From Acidimicrobiaceae bacterium (GTDB taxonomy: Bacteria; Actinomycetota; Acidimicrobiia; Acidimicrobiales; RAAP-2): a DNA stretch of 64,000 nucleotides. The position numbers were made by a program, and so were the translations under genes. Where the stretch lies: positions 60,684-124,683 of the forward strand of contig PMFA01000005.1 of the NCBI GenBank assembly GCA_003155915.1, written 5' to 3'. The notes below the pieces were generated by a model. That model was not told the DNA's origin. It did no database searches and saw only the letters and a list, made by a program, of their open reading frames with translations. This document shows, one piece after another, positions 1-10,199 of this stretch. Each line of letters opens with the position of its first letter. The first letter of the stretch is position 1.

Positions 1-38
1 AGCAGGTGCTGACGGACTCGCTCGCGGGCGTCACTCAT
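1..38 (-). CDS. Start of an unidentified gene, cut by the window edge
   Basis: An ATG at 38-36 begins a reading frame of twelve full codons (MSDARERVRQHL) that runs off the left edge. It overlaps the purM stop by the four bases ATGA, so it is probably translated by coupling to purM and belongs to the same purF-purM transcript. Too little is visible to name it. The start is supported only by the overlap pattern, which recurs throughout this cluster. Confidence 0.45.
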   Translation of the reverse strand, partial: MSDARERVRQHL

Positions 39-1096
39 GACAACACCACCTCCCCGGTTCCGGAGCGCAGCGACCCGACCACCATCGCGGAGACTCCGTT
101 GGCGCGCGCGATCGACATCGCCGCGTCCGCGGCGCCAGCGTCCAGGACCACCACCATGCCCAGTCCGCAGTTGAAGACGCGAACCATCTCGTCGGCGTGC
201 ACGCGACCGCGGCGCTGGATCTCGAAGAAGATCTGCGGTGTCTCGAAACTGTCCAAGTCGATCAGTGCGTCGAGTCCGGGGCTCAGGATCCGAGCGACAT
301 TGCCGACGATCCCCCCACCCGTGATGTGCGCCGCGGCGTGCACGGCTCCTCCCAGGTCGTGTCGCAGCGCCGTGACGGTCGGCGAGTAGATGACCGACGG
401 CACGAGCAGTTCGTCGCCGAGGCTGTGGTCCGCGCCGTCCCACGCCGGAGCACTGAGGTCACCAACGTTGTTCACGAGGACGCGCCGGGCCAACGAGTAA
501 CCGTTCGAACGAAGTCCCGGCGACGCGAATCCGACCAGTACGTCGCCGTCGCACGCGCGCTCGGGGCCCAGCTCGTCGCCCCGTTCGACGACGCCGACGG
601 CGAAGCCCGCGACGTCGAGGTCATCGGGCGCCATCACCCCCGCGTGTTCGGCGGTCTCGCCGCCGAGGAGTGAGGTGTTCGCCGTTCGACACCCTTCGGC
701 GATGCCGGTCACCAACTCTTCGAGTCGCGCCGGTTCGAGTTTGCCGACCGCGACGTAGTCCAAAAGAAAGAGGGGCTCCGCGCCGACGCAGGCGAGATCG
801 TCGACCAACATCGCGACGAGGTCGATGCCGACCGTGTCGTATCGCCCAACTTGACGCGCGATATCGAGTTTCGTGCCGACGCCGTCGGCCGAGGCGACCA
901 GCACCGGTGACGTGTACTTCGACGTGTCGAGGGCGAAGAGTCCACCGAAGCCGCCGATGCCGCCCATCACCTCCGGTCGCTTCGTGCTCGCCACGATGTC
1001 CTTTATCCGCTCGACCGCCGCATCGCCCGCTTCAATCGACACTCCCGAACTCGCGTACGTCGTGCCGTTGACGGGCTGTTCGAGCAGACGGCTCAC
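35..1096 (-). CDS. purM: Phosphoribosylformylglycinamidine cyclo-ligase (AIR synthetase)
   Basis: Converts FGAM to aminoimidazole ribotide with ATP in the fifth step of cytosolic purine synthesis. The 353-residue product has the usual family length. It shows the glycine-rich segment GGIGGFGGLF at 45-54, the nucleotide-binding segment DGVGTKLDIA at 71-80 and GGETAEH at 145-151, which mark the PurM/AIRS fold. The start is a GTG at 1096-1094 that overlaps the purF stop as GTGA, so translation is probably coupled to purF. The following gene overlaps its stop in the same way. Nothing looks damaged. Confidence 0.96.
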   Translation of the reverse strand: MSRLLEQPVNGTTYASSGVSIEAGDAAVERIKDIVASTKRPEVMGGIGGFGGLFALDTSKYTSPVLVASADGVGTKLDIARQVGRYDTVGIDLVAMLVDDLACVGAEPLFLLDYVAVGKLEPARLEELVTGIAEGCRTANTSLLGGETAEHAGVMAPDDLDVAGFAVGVVERGDELGPERACDGDVLVGFASPGLRSNGYSLARRVLVNNVGDLSAPAWDGADHSLGDELLVPSVIYSPTVTALRHDLGGAVHAAAHITGGGIVGNVARILSPGLDALIDLDSFETPQIFFEIQRRGRVHADEMVRVFNCGLGMVVVLDAGAADAAMSIARANGVSAMVVGSLRSGTGEVVLS

Positions 1097-2493
1097 CAGC
1101 GGCTGCCTGCGGTTCCCAACACGACCGGTGTTGGCGCGGGGTACGAGCCGGTGAGACAGGCGTCACAGCACTCACCGTCGAGTTGTATTGCGCTGCGCAG
1201 GTTCGCCAGCGTGATGAACTCCAGTGAGTCGGACCCGATGAACTCGTTCATCTCGGGAATCGAGTGGTTCGCCGCGAGCAGGTCGTCGCGCGTTGGCGTG
1301 TCGATGCCGTAGTAACAGGGGTTCATGAAGGGCGGGGACGAGATTCGCAAATGCACTTCTTTGGCGCCCGCGTCGCGGAGCATCTTCACGATCTCGCGCG
1401 TCGTCGTGCCGCGCACGATCGAATCGTCGACGACGACGAGGCGCTGACCCTCGATGTTCTCGCGAAGGGGGTTGAGTTTACGACGGACGGTCGCCGCACG
1501 AAGGTTCTGATCCGGGGAGATGAACGTCCGTCCGATGTAGCGGTTCTTGACGAGCCCGTAGCCGAACGGAATTCCCGACGCCTTGGCGAACCCTTCGGCG
1601 GCCGGAACCCCCGAGTCTGGTACGCCCATCACGATGTCGGCCTCGACGGAGGACTGTGCGGCGAGCAGTTCTCCCATCCGGCGACGCGTCGTGTGTACTT
1701 GGTGGCCCATGAGGTACGTGTCCGGCCGCGCGAAGTAGACGAACTCGAAGATGCAGAGCTTCTGTTTGCCCTCGGCCGGATCGAGCAACTGGATCGATGA
1801 GACTTCCTTGTTCGAGATCGTCACCATCTCTCCCGGCGAGATCTCACGAACGAACGTCGCGCCCACGACATCCAACGCCGGGGATTCCGACGCGACGATC
1901 CAACCCTCGGGCTCCCCTTCGCTCCCGAAGCGTCCAAGACACAGCGGCCGAAAGCCGTAGGGATCGCGCACCGCGTGGATCTCGCCCGCTTCGAGCACCA
2001 CCATCGAGTAGGCGCCCTCGGTGCGCGCGAGCACCACACCGAGCGCCTTGGCGAGTGAGATGCCCGACTCGACCTCGCGCGCGAGTAGTTCGGCGACGAG
2101 GTCCGAATCCGAGAGCATCGACGTGAACTGGATTCCCGCCTCTTCGGCGAGTGCCGTGGTGTTCGTGAGGTTGCCGTTGTGCGCGATGGCGAATCCCGAC
2201 GTGCCGGCCGAGCGATAGACCGGCTGGGCCGCGGTCCAATTGGCCGAGCCCGACGTCGAATAACGAGTGTGACCGATCACAAAATCTCCGGCCAACGCGC
2301 GAAGCGTCGTCTCGGCGAAGACGTGACTGACGAGTCCGTTGTCCTTCACGACGGTGATCTGGTGGTTGTTGAACGTCGCCATGCCGGCCGACTCTTGGCC
2401 GCGGTGTTGGAGTGCGTATAGCGCGTCGTAGCAGAGGTGCGAGACGCTGCGTCCGGGAGCGACAATCCCGACGACGCCACAGGCTTCTTTCAC
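1093..2493 (-). CDS. purF: Amidophosphoribosyltransferase
   Basis: Transfers ammonia from glutamine to PRPP, the committed step of purine synthesis. The protein has 466 residues. The N-terminal glutamine hydrolase nucleophile is Cys5 (ACGVVGI), exposed after removal of a four-residue propeptide. The PRPP motif VVVDDSIVRGTTT lies at 353-365. Cys247, Cys393, Cys443 and Cys446 match the spacing of the 4Fe-4S ligands in the Bacillus-type enzyme, so this is the Fe-S, oxygen-sensitive class. The start is a GTG at 2493 behind GAGGG. It leads a purF-purM transcript facing away from the PHP gene at 2583, so the 89-bp gap must hold promoters for both. Confidence 0.96.
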   Translation of the reverse strand: MKEACGVVGIVAPGRSVSHLCYDALYALQHRGQESAGMATFNNHQITVVKDNGLVSHVFAETTLRALAGDFVIGHTRYSTSGSANWTAAQPVYRSAGTSGFAIAHNGNLTNTTALAEEAGIQFTSMLSDSDLVAELLAREVESGISLAKALGVVLARTEGAYSMVVLEAGEIHAVRDPYGFRPLCLGRFGSEGEPEGWIVASESPALDVVGATFVREISPGEMVTISNKEVSSIQLLDPAEGKQKLCIFEFVYFARPDTYLMGHQVHTTRRRMGELLAAQSSVEADIVMGVPDSGVPAAEGFAKASGIPFGYGLVKNRYIGRTFISPDQNLRAATVRRKLNPLRENIEGQRLVVVDDSIVRGTTTREIVKMLRDAGAKEVHLRISSPPFMNPCYYGIDTPTRDDLLAANHSIPEMNEFIGSDSLEFITLANLRSAIQLDGECCDACLTGSYPAPTPVVLGTAGSRW

Positions 2494-2582
2494 GCGCCCT
2501 CTTCGGTTCGAAATTTCATCTCAGAAGGCACTGAGATATTGTCGCACAATCGAACGCCCCCATTGGACCTCTGTACGATGCT

Positions 2583-3506
2583 GTGGTGCTAGATCTTCAC
2601 ACCCACTCCACGTTCTCCGACGGATCGGACACTCCCACGCAGTTGGCCGAAAAGGCGCACGATCTGGGTATATCGGCGATCTCCCTGACCGACCACGACA
2701 CGACGCTGAGTCACGAAGAAATGTCCGCGGCGTGCGAGAAGCTCGGCTTGGAAATGGTGACCGGGGTCGAGGTCTCGCTGCGCGATACGGAGTTCCCGAG
2801 AGTGCGCGACGGCGTCACCAAAGCGCGCAACGTCCACGTGCTGGCCTACTTCTTGCCACTGGAGGCCGAGCATCCGCTGCAGCAGAAGCTGGCTTCGCTT
2901 CGCCACGACCGCGACAGTCGAAATCACGCGCTGGTGACGTTGCTCCAGGAAAAGGGTTTTGAAGACCTCACGCTCGCGTACCTGACCAAAATGACCGGAA
3001 ACGTGGACTCCATCGGTCGGCCCCATTTCGCGCGCGCCATGATCGATCTGCACCCCGAGCTCATCGGCGAACAGAACGCAGACACGTGGAATCGGGTGTT
3101 CACCGACTGGCTCGGCACCGACGGCGCGGCGTACGTCTCCAAGACGAGCATGCCGATCGAGGAGTTCGTCGAAGCCGCCAAGGGTTCGGGCACCGTCTTC
3201 TCGATTGCCCACCCCTTGGTCAACTACGTCGATGAAATCAACCCCATCTCGATTGAGACGACCATGCCCCGGGTGATGGCGTCTCTTCGCGAACGTGGTT
3301 TCGCCGGTGTCGAAGCGCACTACGGCGGAACGAGCGCCGGGATTCGCGCCCTGATGGTCAAACTCACGAGGGACGCTGGCATGATCCCCACGGGCGGATC
3401 GGACTACCACGGCACCTACAAGACCGACGTCCTCCTCGGCTTCGGACGAACCGGCGACCTTCGCGTGCCCGACGAGGTGCTCGAGGAGTTGAAGGCGGCT
3501 CGCTAG
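2583..3506 (+). CDS. PHP-domain metal-dependent phosphatase
   Basis: A 307-residue PHP-family phosphoesterase. The N-terminal metal ligands are visible as [10 protein letters not shown] (His6, His8, Asp13) and TDHDT (Asp37, His38, Asp39), and the C-terminal ligand segment GGSDYHG is present. This layout fits the TrpH/YciV group, which includes enzymes that dephosphorylate 3',5'-bisphosphonucleotides or trim short RNA ends; the substrate here is not known. The start is GTG at 2583. It is the only plus-strand gene inside the purine cluster. Its stop lies inside the palindrome CTAG at 3503-3506, which also holds the purL stop on the other strand. Confidence 0.85.
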   Translation: MVLDLHTHSTFSDGSDTPTQLAEKAHDLGISAISLTDHDTTLSHEEMSAACEKLGLEMVTGVEVSLRDTEFPRVRDGVTKARNVHVLAYFLPLEAEHPLQQKLASLRHDRDSRNHALVTLLQEKGFEDLTLAYLTKMTGNVDSIGRPHFARAMIDLHPELIGEQNADTWNRVFTDWLGTDGAAYVSKTSMPIEEFVEAAKGSGTVFSIAHPLVNYVDEINPISIETTMPRVMASLRERGFAGVEAHYGGTSAGIRALMVKLTRDAGMIPTGGSDYHGTYKTDVLLGFGRTGDLRVPDEVLEELKAAR

Positions 3507-5776
3507 CCGACGGCGGCGAGCGACTCCTCGAGTGCGCCGCGCCGGCGCGAGGCGACCTCGTCGACCGAGAGGTTGATCATCGAGCCGATACGCAACACCG
3601 CGCCACCGACGGTGCCGAGGTGCGTCACCGGAACTCCGGCCACGTCAGCTCGGGCCACGAACGCGTCAACGTCATTCGTGGTCATGACGAAGCGGCCCGG
3701 GAACTCAGAAAACAGTTCGGCGTGACCTTCGAGTTCCACGATCCCGGCGCCCAGTTGGCTCACGGCGACCATCTCGGCCAACGCCGTTGCGAGTCCGCCA
3801 GCACCGACGTCGTGAACGGCGGTGACGTCACTGGAAACGCCCGCACAGATCGAGGCGATCTCGCCGGCCACGAAGTCGATCGCCGCGGCGAGCGTCTCGG
3901 CGTCGAAATTCGGTACGTGACCACCACGCCGACCGCGGCGGGTCGCCCAACGCGTTCCCCCGAGCGGGAAGCGGTACTGCGAGTTCGCGTGGCGAGTTCC
4001 CACGAGCACGATGTCGTCGCCCTCACGCCATCCCCAACCGGGCGGCGGGGCGACGAGTGACTCAACCACACCCAAGAGTCCGACGACGGGCGTCGGATCG
4101 ATGTCGTGTCCGCCACTTTCGTTGTAAAGAGAGACGTTGCCGCCGATGACGGGAAGTCCGAGTCCCAGACAGGCCTCGGTCATCCCGTCGATTGATTCCG
4201 AGAGTTGCCACATCACCTCGGGGTGTTCAGGATTGCCAAAGTTGAGACAGTTGACCACGGCCTTCGCCGTCGCTCCCACGCAGGCCAGATTCGCCACGCT
4301 CTCAGCGACGGTCAACGAGGTACCGGTGCGGGGGTCCAGCGCGCACCAGCGCGGATTGGAGTCGGTCGACAGTGCGATGCCGCGCTCGGAGTACGGCAGC
4401 CCCGGTCCGCCCAGTCGTAGGAGCGCGGCGTCGCGGCCCGGACCGACGACGGTGTTCAAAAAGAGCTGCGAGTCATACTGGCGATAGACCCACGCGGGGT
4501 CCACGAGCAGGTCCAACAGGTCATCGTTCGGCGATCCGACCGGCTCGTCATCGCTCGGATCGTCGGCGTTGATCGCGTCGAGGTCCGCGGGACGACTCAT
4601 CGGTCGATCGTAGAGAGGGGCTTCGTCGGCCAACGAGCTCGCCGGCACTTCGGCCAAGATCTCACCGTCGAATCCCTGGCGCACTCGCAGCATCGCGACG
4701 GCGCGACCGTTCTCGTCAATCGTCGGTTCGACGACGTGGCCGATGACTGTCGCGCGCACCTCCCACTTGGCGCACAACTTCGCCACCGCGTCCCAGTTCT
4801 CGGGGGTGATGATGGCGAGCATCCGTTCCTGGCTCTCGGACGTCATGATCTCGAAGGGTTCCATTCCCGCCTCGCGAAGCGGGATCGCTGAAACGTCCAC
4901 GTCCATGCCCACGCCGCCGCGGGCCGCGGTCTCACTCGTCGCGCAGACGATGCCCGCGCCACCGAGGTCCTGGATTCCGACGACCAGTCCATCGTCGAGC
5001 AGCGCCAGGCACGCTTCGATGAGTCGCTTCTCCTCATACGGGTCACCGACCTGGACGCTTGGTCGCTTGGCGTCGTCGAGCGACTCGGCGCCGTCGGCGC
5101 CGTCAAATCCGGCCGACGCCAGGACCGACACCCCTCCGATTCCGTCACGGCCGGTCGAAGAGCCGAGCAACACCGCGAGGTTGCCGACGCCCGAAGCGAC
5201 GCCGAGGACGAGCCGCTCGGTCGGTAGAGCGCCGCAGCACAAGACGTTCACGAGGGGATTGGAGGCGTAACAGTCGTCGAAGGTCAGCTCGCCGCCGATC
5301 GTCGGTACGCCGACTGAGTTCCCGTAGCCGGAGATTCCGGAGACCACGCCCTCGACCAACCAGCGTTGACGCGCGTCACTCAACTCTCCGAAGAACAGTG
5401 GGTCCATTACGGCGAGCGGTCGCGCACCCATCGTGAAGACGTCGCGCAGGATCCCCCCGACACCGGTCGCCGCCCCCTGGTAGGGCTCGATGGCCGACGG
5501 GTGATTGTGACTTTCGATGCGAATCGCCACCGCGATGCCGTCGCCCGCGTCGATGACGCCGGCGTTCTCCCCCGGGCCGACCAACACGTGGGCCCCTTCG
5601 GTCGGGAGACGGCGCAAGTGGATCCGCGAGGACTTATAGGAACAGTGTTCGCTCCACATCACGCCGTAGAGCGCCAATTCGAGTGAATTTGGCTCGCGAT
5701 CAAGGACTTCACGAATCATTTCCAGCTCGGAATCGTTGAGTCCCAAAGCGCGGTGAAGGGGCTGGGGGCTACTCAC
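3503..5776 (-). CDS. purL: Phosphoribosylformylglycinamidine synthase, large subunit
   Basis: ATP-dependent synthetase subunit that turns FGAR into FGAM with ammonia delivered by PurQ, in a complex with PurS. At 757 residues it is the short PurL of three-subunit systems, which agrees with separate purQ and purS genes just upstream. It shows WSEHCSYK at 41-48, containing the conserved His44, and [20 protein letters not shown] at 88-107. The start is a GTG at 5776 with no good ribosome-binding site, 30 bases after purQ, so it may depend on upstream translation. It is the last gene of the purA-to-purL run. Confidence 0.96.
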   Translation of the reverse strand: MSSPQPLHRALGLNDSELEMIREVLDREPNSLELALYGVMWSEHCSYKSSRIHLRRLPTEGAHVLVGPGENAGVIDAGDGIAVAIRIESHNHPSAIEPYQGAATGVGGILRDVFTMGARPLAVMDPLFFGELSDARQRWLVEGVVSGISGYGNSVGVPTIGGELTFDDCYASNPLVNVLCCGALPTERLVLGVASGVGNLAVLLGSSTGRDGIGGVSVLASAGFDGADGAESLDDAKRPSVQVGDPYEEKRLIEACLALLDDGLVVGIQDLGGAGIVCATSETAARGGVGMDVDVSAIPLREAGMEPFEIMTSESQERMLAIITPENWDAVAKLCAKWEVRATVIGHVVEPTIDENGRAVAMLRVRQGFDGEILAEVPASSLADEAPLYDRPMSRPADLDAINADDPSDDEPVGSPNDDLLDLLVDPAWVYRQYDSQLFLNTVVGPGRDAALLRLGGPGLPYSERGIALSTDSNPRWCALDPRTGTSLTVAESVANLACVGATAKAVVNCLNFGNPEHPEVMWQLSESIDGMTEACLGLGLPVIGGNVSLYNESGGHDIDPTPVVGLLGVVESLVAPPPGWGWREGDDIVLVGTRHANSQYRFPLGGTRWATRRGRRGGHVPNFDAETLAAAIDFVAGEIASICAGVSSDVTAVHDVGAGGLATALAEMVAVSQLGAGIVELEGHAELFSEFPGRFVMTTNDVDAFVARADVAGVPVTHLGTVGGAVLRIGSMINLSVDEVASRRRGALEESLAAVG

Positions 5777-5806
5777 GAGACCACACTACGGGCACCGGAG
5801 CGTGGC

Positions 5807-6490
5807 TCAATTCGCGAGAGCCGGCTGCTCGAGTGGCACACCGAGGAAACCTTCGAACAGCACCACCCCGTCGGCGCTGCCGAGCAGGGCCGACATCGCG
5901 CGCTCCGGGTGGGGCATGAGGCCAACCACGTTGCCGGCTTTGTTGGCGACGCCCGCGATGTCATCGCGAGAGCCGTTGGGGTTCTCCTTGTAGCGCAGCA
6001 CGATCTGGCCGTTGCGCACGAGCTCGTCATACGTTTCGTCGTCGCACGTGTAGGAACCGGAGAAGTGATTGATGGGCACGACCAGTTCCTGACCGACGCG
6101 CGCGTGCCGAGTCAAGACCGACGACGTCGACGAGACGACCAGCGTGGTCGGCTGACAGAGAAACGTCAGGCCGCGATTCTTTTGCAGCGCGCCGGGTAGG
6201 AGTCCGGCTTCGACCAGGACCTGGAAGCCGTTGCAGATGCCGAGTACGGGACCACCGGTGGCGGCGAAACGCTCCACCGCCGCCATCACCGGCGAAAAGC
6301 GCGCGAGCGCTCCGGGGCGCAGGTAGTCGCCGTGGGCGAAGCCCCCCGGGAGGATCACGCCGTCGATGCCGTCCAGATCAGTTCGCGTATGCCAGATGAA
6401 TTCGGCCTGGTCGCCGAGGCGCTCGACGGCCGCCGCGGCGTCGTACTCGCAGTTGGAGCCGGGAAAGACGACGACACCGATCCGCGACAT
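5807..6490 (-). CDS. purQ: Phosphoribosylformylglycinamidine synthase, glutaminase subunit
   Basis: Class I glutamine amidotransferase that feeds ammonia to PurL. The 227-residue protein has the nucleophile Cys86 in GICNGFQ, the oxyanion segment LPGGFAHGD at 47-55, and the catalytic His-Glu pair in MPHPERA near the C-terminus. The ATG at 6490 follows the purS stop by three bases. Length and motifs are typical of the stand-alone PurQ found with short PurL. Confidence 0.96.
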   Translation of the reverse strand: MSRIGVVVFPGSNCEYDAAAAVERLGDQAEFIWHTRTDLDGIDGVILPGGFAHGDYLRPGALARFSPVMAAVERFAATGGPVLGICNGFQVLVEAGLLPGALQKNRGLTFLCQPTTLVVSSTSSVLTRHARVGQELVVPINHFSGSYTCDDETYDELVRNGQIVLRYKENPNGSRDDIAGVANKAGNVVGLMPHPERAMSALLGSADGVVLFEGFLGVPLEQPALAN

Positions 6491-6493
6491 GAC

Positions 6494-6745
6494 CTAGCGC
6501 TCCCCAATCCGGGCCGAGGCGTCTTCGATCACCGGGTTGGAGAGGAGTCGCTGCGCCAATGACGTGGCCTTGTCGAGCGCGGCCGCCTCACTCTCCGCCT
6601 CGACGTCGAATCGAAAGGACTTTCCGGCGTGCACGTTCGTCACGCCGGTGAAGCCGAGGGCCGGAAGCGCGCGCTCGATCGTGGAGCCTTCGGGATCGGC
6701 GATGCCCTTGCGCAACGTGACATCGACGATCACGAAGTAGTTCAT
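6494..6745 (-). CDS. purS: Phosphoribosylformylglycinamidine synthase, PurS subunit
   Basis: An 83-residue protein with the PurS pattern: the N-terminal strand YFVIVDVTLRKGIADPEG, then the ALPALGF and GKSFRFDVE segments. PurS dimers bridge PurL and PurQ and help pass ammonia between them. It starts with ATG at 6745, overlaps the purC stop (6742-6744) by four bases, and ends just before purQ. The purS-purQ-purL order is the standard one for this three-part enzyme. Confidence 0.95.
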   Translation of the reverse strand: MNYFVIVDVTLRKGIADPEGSTIERALPALGFTGVTNVHAGKSFRFDVEAESEAAALDKATSLAQRLLSNPVIEDASARIGER

Positions 6746-7641
6746 GACGAAGCACCGTACCAGTCGCTGATCGAGTGTCCGGTCACGCGCTCGTACGCGT
6801 CGACGTAGCGCGTGGACGTCGTCGCCACCACGTCATCGGGAACCTTCGGCGGCGGCGGCGTGCGGTCCCACGTTTGTGTATCCAGCCAATCGCGAAAGGG
6901 CTGCTTGTCGAACGAGGGCGGCGTCTCACCGGAACGAACCTGGTCGGCCGGCCAGATACGCGACGAATCGGGCGTGATGACTTCGTCGCAGAGGACCAGT
7001 TCTCCGCCCACGAAACCCAGTTCGAACTTCGTGTCGGCGAGGATCAGCCCCTTGGCCGCGAGCGCCGCGGCGGCACGCGTGAAGAGGTCCACGCAGAGCG
7101 TCTGGGCGTGGTGGACCCGATCGGCGCCCACCAAAAGAGCCGCTCGCTCGACGCTGATGTTGACGTCGTGACCCGACGCGGCCTTCGTGGACGGCGTGAA
7201 CATGGGCTCGGCGAACGCGTCGGTGAGTTGGAGACCGGGCGGCACGATTATTTCGTTGACCGTACCGCGCGCGACGTATTCGCCGTGCGCTGAACCGGCG
7301 AGCCGGCCGCGCACGATGCATTCGAGCGGCAACATCTCCGCTTTTCGCACGAGCATGGCCCGACCGTGCCATTCTTTCTGCGCGAGGAAACCCGGCACTG
7401 AGTGCTCGATGACCGAGGGATCACAACTGACGAGAGATGACGGCACGGCGTCGCCGAACTCTTGAATCCAGAAGTTCGTGATGCCGGTGAGCACGCGGCC
7501 CTTCTCGGGTATCGGCTCGGCCATGACCACGTCGAATGCGCTCAGCCGATCGGACGCAACCATCAAGAGGTGTTGCTCGTCGACCTCGTAGAGATCGCGG
7601 ACCTTTCCGGTATAGATCGGCGTCAGACCAAGGTCGCTCAC
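6742..7641 (-). CDS. purC: SAICAR synthase
   Basis: Joins aspartate to CAIR with ATP. The N-terminus carries the ATP-binding segment TPIYTGKVRDLY and the body contains ECIVRGRLAGS and DTKFELGF, all typical of PurC. Two GTG starts compete. The one at 7650 lies directly on the only good ribosome-binding sequence (GGAG), leaving no spacing. The one at 7641 is eight bases beyond GGAG and overlaps the purB stop as GTGA, the same junction seen at purF/purM and purA/purD. I therefore prefer 7641, giving 299 residues (302 from 7650). It lies between purB and purS in one transcript. Confidence 0.94.
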   Translation of the reverse strand: MSDLGLTPIYTGKVRDLYEVDEQHLLMVASDRLSAFDVVMAEPIPEKGRVLTGITNFWIQEFGDAVPSSLVSCDPSVIEHSVPGFLAQKEWHGRAMLVRKAEMLPLECIVRGRLAGSAHGEYVARGTVNEIIVPPGLQLTDAFAEPMFTPSTKAASGHDVNISVERAALLVGADRVHHAQTLCVDLFTRAAAALAAKGLILADTKFELGFVGGELVLCDEVITPDSSRIWPADQVRSGETPPSFDKQPFRDWLDTQTWDRTPPPPKVPDDVVATTSTRYVDAYERVTGHSISDWYGASS

Positions 7642-8945
7642 GAACGCCACTCCAGCGCGTCAAGGAAGCGACCACGATGCGCGAGCATTCGATCAGTGTC
7701 GAAGGCTCTCGCCAATGCGTCGTTGCTCAACGTCACGTCGTCGTCACTCTCGACGACCTCTCGGAAATTGCGACGCTCATCAATTGCGCGCCGGGCGGCC
7801 GCTTGCACGACGCGGTAGGCGTCGTCGCGCGACATTCCGGAATCGACGAGGGCGAGGAGCACGGACTGGGAGAAGACGAGCCCGAGGGAGCCGGTCGTGA
7901 GGTTCTCGAGGGCGCGCTCCGGATGCAACACAAGGCCGTTGGCGAGACCAGTGGCCTTGCGCAACATATATACCGTGAGTTGCAGCGCGTCGGGCAGCAC
8001 GACCCTTTCAACGCTCGAATGCGAGATGTCACGCTCGTGCCAGAGGGCGACGTCCTCGAGTCCGGCTTGCAGGTATCCCCGCAGTACCCGACTGAGCCCG
8101 CACAGTCGTTCCGAGAGAACGGGGTTGCGCTTGTGCGGCATCGCCGACGATCCCTTCTGGCCGACGGTGAAGGACTCTTCGGCCTCGCCCACTTCACTGC
8201 GAGCCAGGTGGCGCACTTCGAGTGCGAACTGTTCGATCGCGGTGCCGAGTGACGCGCACGCGTAGAGCACTTCGGCGTGTCGATCTCGCGCGATCACCTG
8301 TGTCGCTGGCACCGCCTCGAGTCCGAGACGTGAACAGACGTACTTTTCGACTGCAGGATCGATGTTGGAGAACGTGCCGACCGCGCCGGAGAGTTTGCCG
8401 ACCGCAATTGACGTTCGCGCGTGGCGTGCCCGCTCGACGTCGCGCTGGACCTGCAAGGCAAACAGCGCGAATTTTGCGCCGAAGGTCGTCGGTTCGGCGT
8501 GCATACCGTGGGTTCGACCGGTGATCGGGATGTCAATTGAGTCGACCGCGCGTCGCGTCAGCGCGTCACGTAGCGCGATCGCTTCAGTGATCACGATGTC
8601 CATGGCCTGCGTGAGAGTGGCGCACAGGGCGGTATCGACGACGTCCGAAGACGTCAAGCCGTAGTGAATCCAGGCCCCTTCGGGCATGCCGATGCGCGAC
8701 TGCACGATGTCGACGAAGGCCGCCGTGTCGTGGTTGGTGACCTGTTCACGTTCGTCAACCGCGGCTACGAATTCGGCGTCGATAACGGGACGACGTTGTC
8801 GCAGTTTGTCCACTTCACTTTGCGGAAGAACACCGTGTTGCGCGAGACCTTCTGCGGCGAGGAGTTCCACTTCGAGCATGGTGTCGAATCGATGCTCGTC
8901 ACTGAAGAGTTCGGCCACGTCCTTGGGCGAATACCTCGGAATCAT
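7638..8945 (-). CDS. purB: Adenylosuccinate lyase
   Basis: Removes fumarate from SAICAR and from adenylosuccinate, serving both the main pathway and the AMP branch. The 435-residue protein has the fumarate-lyase signature GSSAMPHKRNP at 265-275 with the catalytic serine loop, TSSD at 98-101, and the general acid/base His146 in GRTHGMHAEP. It starts with ATG at 8945, nine bases after purD, and overlaps purC. Length and motifs are normal. Confidence 0.96.
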   Translation of the reverse strand: MIPRYSPKDVAELFSDEHRFDTMLEVELLAAEGLAQHGVLPQSEVDKLRQRRPVIDAEFVAAVDEREQVTNHDTAAFVDIVQSRIGMPEGAWIHYGLTSSDVVDTALCATLTQAMDIVITEAIALRDALTRRAVDSIDIPITGRTHGMHAEPTTFGAKFALFALQVQRDVERARHARTSIAVGKLSGAVGTFSNIDPAVEKYVCSRLGLEAVPATQVIARDRHAEVLYACASLGTAIEQFALEVRHLARSEVGEAEESFTVGQKGSSAMPHKRNPVLSERLCGLSRVLRGYLQAGLEDVALWHERDISHSSVERVVLPDALQLTVYMLRKATGLANGLVLHPERALENLTTGSLGLVFSQSVLLALVDSGMSRDDAYRVVQAAARRAIDERRNFREVVESDDDVTLSNDALARAFDTDRMLAHRGRFLDALEWRS

Positions 8946-8954
8946 CGATCTCCT

Positions 8955-10199
8955 CTAGGCCACGGAAAGAGCAATGTCACTGCGCATCACTCTCCCCTCA
9001 AAGATTATGAGCGCCGCCGCTTCGTAGGCGCGACGGCGCGCTTCGACGAGCGTCTCGGCGACCCCGGTCACGGCGAGCACTCGCCCGCCGGCGGTGATGA
9101 AGCGCCCGTTCGCGTCGAGCGCGGTGCCGGCGTGAAAGACCGTGACGCCCTCCACGGCCCGCGCGAGCTGCCCGTCCTCACCAAGACCGGTGATGACGTC
9201 GCTTTTTCGAGGAGCGTGCGGGTAGCCGTGCGAGGCGAGTATCACCGTCACCGCCGCGCCGCTCGCCACCGGCGGCGAGCCGTCGAGTCGACCTTCGCCG
9301 ACCGCCAACAGGAGGTCGAAGAGACCATCGCCGTAGAGAGGGACGAGCGCCTGGGTTTCGGGATCGCCGAATCGCGCGTTGTACTCAAGGATCTTGGGGC
9401 CGTTCGAGGTCAACATGATCCCGGCGTAGAGGACCCCGCGATAGTCGATGTCGCGTCGCAGGAGCTCTCGAATGGTGGGTGCCACGATTCGTTCCATGAT
9501 GTCGTCGAACTCATCGCTCGACAGTGACGTCATCGGGGCGTAGGCGCCCATTCCCCCGGTATTGGCGCCGGTGTCGCCGTCGCCGAGACGCTTGAAGTCC
9601 TGAGAGGGCACGAGCGCCGTCACGTTCGCGCCGTCACAGAGCACCATCAAGGAACACTCCGGCCCTTCGAGGCCCTCTTCGATCACCACCGTGTGACCGG
9701 CACCACCGAACGCGCGACCGCTCAATTTCTCGCGCACGTCATTCGACGCTTCTTCAAAGTCCGCGGTGACCAGCACGCCCTTGCCCGCCGCGAGGCCGTC
9801 GGTCTTTATCACGTACGGCGGCGACATCTCGGCGAGGAACGACAACGCTTCGCTCTCATCATCAAAGACGCCGTAGGCGGCGCTCGGGACGTTGGCGCTC
9901 GCGAGGAACTCTTTCAGATACGCCTTCGAGCCTTCGAGTCGCGCCCCGTCCGCACCCGGTCCGACGACGGTCTTGCCTTGAGCACGCAACAGATCGGCGA
10001 GCCCGTCGACGACCGGTTGGTCGGGGCCGATCACGAAGAGTTCCGCGTCGAGTTCCGTCGAGGGTGTCACGACGCACGTGATGCCGTGGGCCGCGATCCC
10101 CGGGTTCCCGGGCGTGACCACGACCTGGGCACTCTTGGCGAGGGCCCAGGCCAACGCGTGTTCGCGCGCACCCGAGCCGATGACGACGCAGCGCCTCAC
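8955..10199 (-). CDS. purD: Phosphoribosylamine-glycine ligase (GAR synthetase)
   Basis: ATP-grasp enzyme that joins glycine to phosphoribosylamine, the second step of purine synthesis. The 414-residue product begins with the dinucleotide-like segment [16 protein letters not shown]. It continues with [14 protein letters not shown] in the ATP-grasp B domain and ends with [10 protein letters not shown], the metal- and ATP-binding segment. The GTG start at 10199 overlaps the purA stop as GTGA, so it is coupled to purA. No damage is visible. Confidence 0.96.
   Translation of the reverse strand: MRRCVVIGSGAREHALAWALAKSAQVVVTPGNPGIAAHGITCVVTPSTELDAELFVIGPDQPVVDGLADLLRAQGKTVVGPGADGARLEGSKAYLKEFLASANVPSAAYGVFDDESEALSFLAEMSPPYVIKTDGLAAGKGVLVTADFEEASNDVREKLSGRAFGGAGHTVVIEEGLEGPECSLMVLCDGANVTALVPSQDFKRLGDGDTGANTGGMGAYAPMTSLSSDEFDDIMERIVAPTIRELLRRDIDYRGVLYAGIMLTSNGPKILEYNARFGDPETQALVPLYGDGLFDLLLAVGEGRLDGSPPVASGAAVTVILASHGYPHAPRKSDVITGLGEDGQLARAVEGVTVFHAGTALDANGRFITAGGRVLAVTGVAETLVEARRRAYEAAALIIFEGRVMRSDIALSVA

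Noticed and set aside
2589..3410. 273-residue antisense frame over the PHP gene
   Set aside because: The plus strand has clear PHP motifs; the antisense frame has none.
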